A stretch of DNA of 6,321 nucleotides from an uncultured Porphyromonadaceae bacterium (GTDB lineage: Bacteria > Bacteroidota > Bacteroidia > Bacteroidales > Muribaculaceae), in assembly GCA_947176285.1 (NCBI GenBank), contig CAMWQF010000172.1, positions 1-6,321 on the forward strand, in the 5' to 3' direction. Both the position numbers and the translations under genes were made by a program. The notes beneath the pieces are model-generated. The model saw only the letters and a list, made by a program, of their open reading frames with translations, ran no database searches and was not told the DNA's origin. Shown piece after piece: positions 5,849 through 6,321 of the stretch (positions are counted from its first letter, which is position 1; each line of letters begins with the position of its first letter).

Positions 5849-5880
5849 TGTCAGCCGATATTGATGGCTGTCACTTGACA
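5849..5880 (+). promoter_or_regulatory. Paired inverted repeats in the ybeY leader
   Basis: CAGCC (5852-5856) and GGCTG (5866-5870) can form a 5-bp hairpin with a 9-base loop. TGTCA-CT-TGACA (5869-5880) is a perfect 12-bp inverted repeat. TGTCA also occurs at 5849-5853, exactly 20 bases before the copy at 5869. Being between the predicted start of transcription and the start codon, they could be a regulator site or an RNA structure that limits translation. Confidence 0.35.
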
Positions 5881-5891
5881 CGAAAAAATTT

Positions 5892-6311
5892 ATGATAGAA
5901 TTTGCAACACAAGGCGTCGAGATGCCGGAAATTGATTTTCGGAAAATTTCGACATGGATAGAGGAGGTAGCGGCTTCACACTCGAGGAGAGTGGGAAACC
6001 TAAATTATCTCTTCGTGAATGATGAGGAAATATTGGAGGCAAACCGTCAGTTTGTCAATCATGATTATTATACCGACATCATTACCTTTGACTATTCGCA
6101 TGGCGACCGCATTGGCGGAGATATTATGATATCACTGGAGACGGTGGCTTCAAATGCAGAAAAATTCGGAGAGCCATATTTCCGAGAACTCTTGCGTGTG
6201 ATTATCCACGGTGTGCTGCATCTTGTGGGCATCAACGATAAGGGTCCCGGCGAACGGGAGATTATGGAGGCGGCGGAAAACGAGGCGTTATCGTTATTTT
6301 TTAATGCATAA
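5892..6311 (+). CDS. ybeY: Endoribonuclease YbeY (rRNA maturation factor)
   Basis: The 139-residue product matches the UPF0054/YbeY family in length and order of motifs. These are LFVNDEEILEANRQF (40-54), the YYTDIITFDY segment (59-68), GGDIMIS (75-81) and the metal motif HGVLHLVGIND (106-116), followed by EREIMEAAENEAL. YbeY is a cytoplasmic metalloenzyme for 16S rRNA 3'-end maturation and ribosome quality control. In the usual HGxLHLxGxDH motif three His bind zinc; here H106 and H110 are present but the third position is Asp116. From memory this is common in Bacteroidota homologues, so the gene is probably functional. The position of the conserved Arg of E. coli YbeY (Arg59) appears to be Val55. 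The gene has its own probable promoter, and the window ends 10 bases after its stop. Confidence 0.93.
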   Translation: MIEFATQGVEMPEIDFRKISTWIEEVAASHSRRVGNLNYLFVNDEEILEANRQFVNHDYYTDIITFDYSHGDRIGGDIMISLETVASNAEKFGEPYFRELLRVIIHGVLHLVGINDKGPGEREIMEAAENEALSLFFNA

Positions 6312-6321
6312 TTGGCTTCGC

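Overview
The window looks like a chromosomal segment of a Bacteroidales bacterium (phylum Bacteroidota). Every plausible promoter matches the Bacteroidota pattern (-33 TTTG or TTG, about 20 bases, then -7 TAnnTTTG) rather than an E. coli-type -35/-10. Start codons lack strong Shine-Dalgarno sequences. The gene content also fits: a DUF3244-type secreted protein, a membrane-anchored TPR/helix-turn-helix regulator, and a YbeY with the Bacteroidota version of the metal motif. I cannot fix the genus from sequence alone.

Left part (1-1608, minus strand): an AT-rich accessory cluster read right to left. It holds a small secreted DUF3244-like protein (1249-1608), a 281-residue lipoprotein of unknown function with a cationic and then hydrophobic, Cys-containing C-terminus (371-1216), and the N-terminal 54 codons of a multi-pass membrane protein that runs off the left edge (1-162). 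A long imperfect inverted repeat of about 110 bp (201-313) lies between the last two.

Centre (1609-3694): a 364-bp AT-rich divergent promoter region carries good promoters in both directions with identical -7 octamers (TATCTTTG). The plus-strand gene (1973-3694) encodes a predicted signal transducer with a lipobox, TPR-like helices outside the cytoplasmic membrane, one transmembrane helix, a coiled coil and a C-terminal LuxR-like helix-turn-helix. Its position suggests, but does not prove, that it controls the divergent cluster. Its 3' end runs into a C-rich/G-rich palindrome that supplies the stop codon, followed by an 8-bp tandem repeat array.

Right part (3779-6321): housekeeping genes on the plus strand. 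A promoter with a G7 run in its spacer drives a radical SAM protein (3832-4620) and, 19 bases later, an S66-family LD-carboxypeptidase (4640-5602) that should act in murein recycling. A 289-bp intergenic region with small inverted repeats and a TATATTTG promoter precedes ybeY (5892-6311), the rRNA maturation endoribonuclease. The window ends 10 bases after it.

The part most likely to be undescribed is the left cluster with its divergent regulator: a secreted protein, a bacteriocin-like lipoprotein and a small membrane protein. A contact or antimicrobial lipoprotein with an immunity partner is one hypothesis; no residue seen here proves it.
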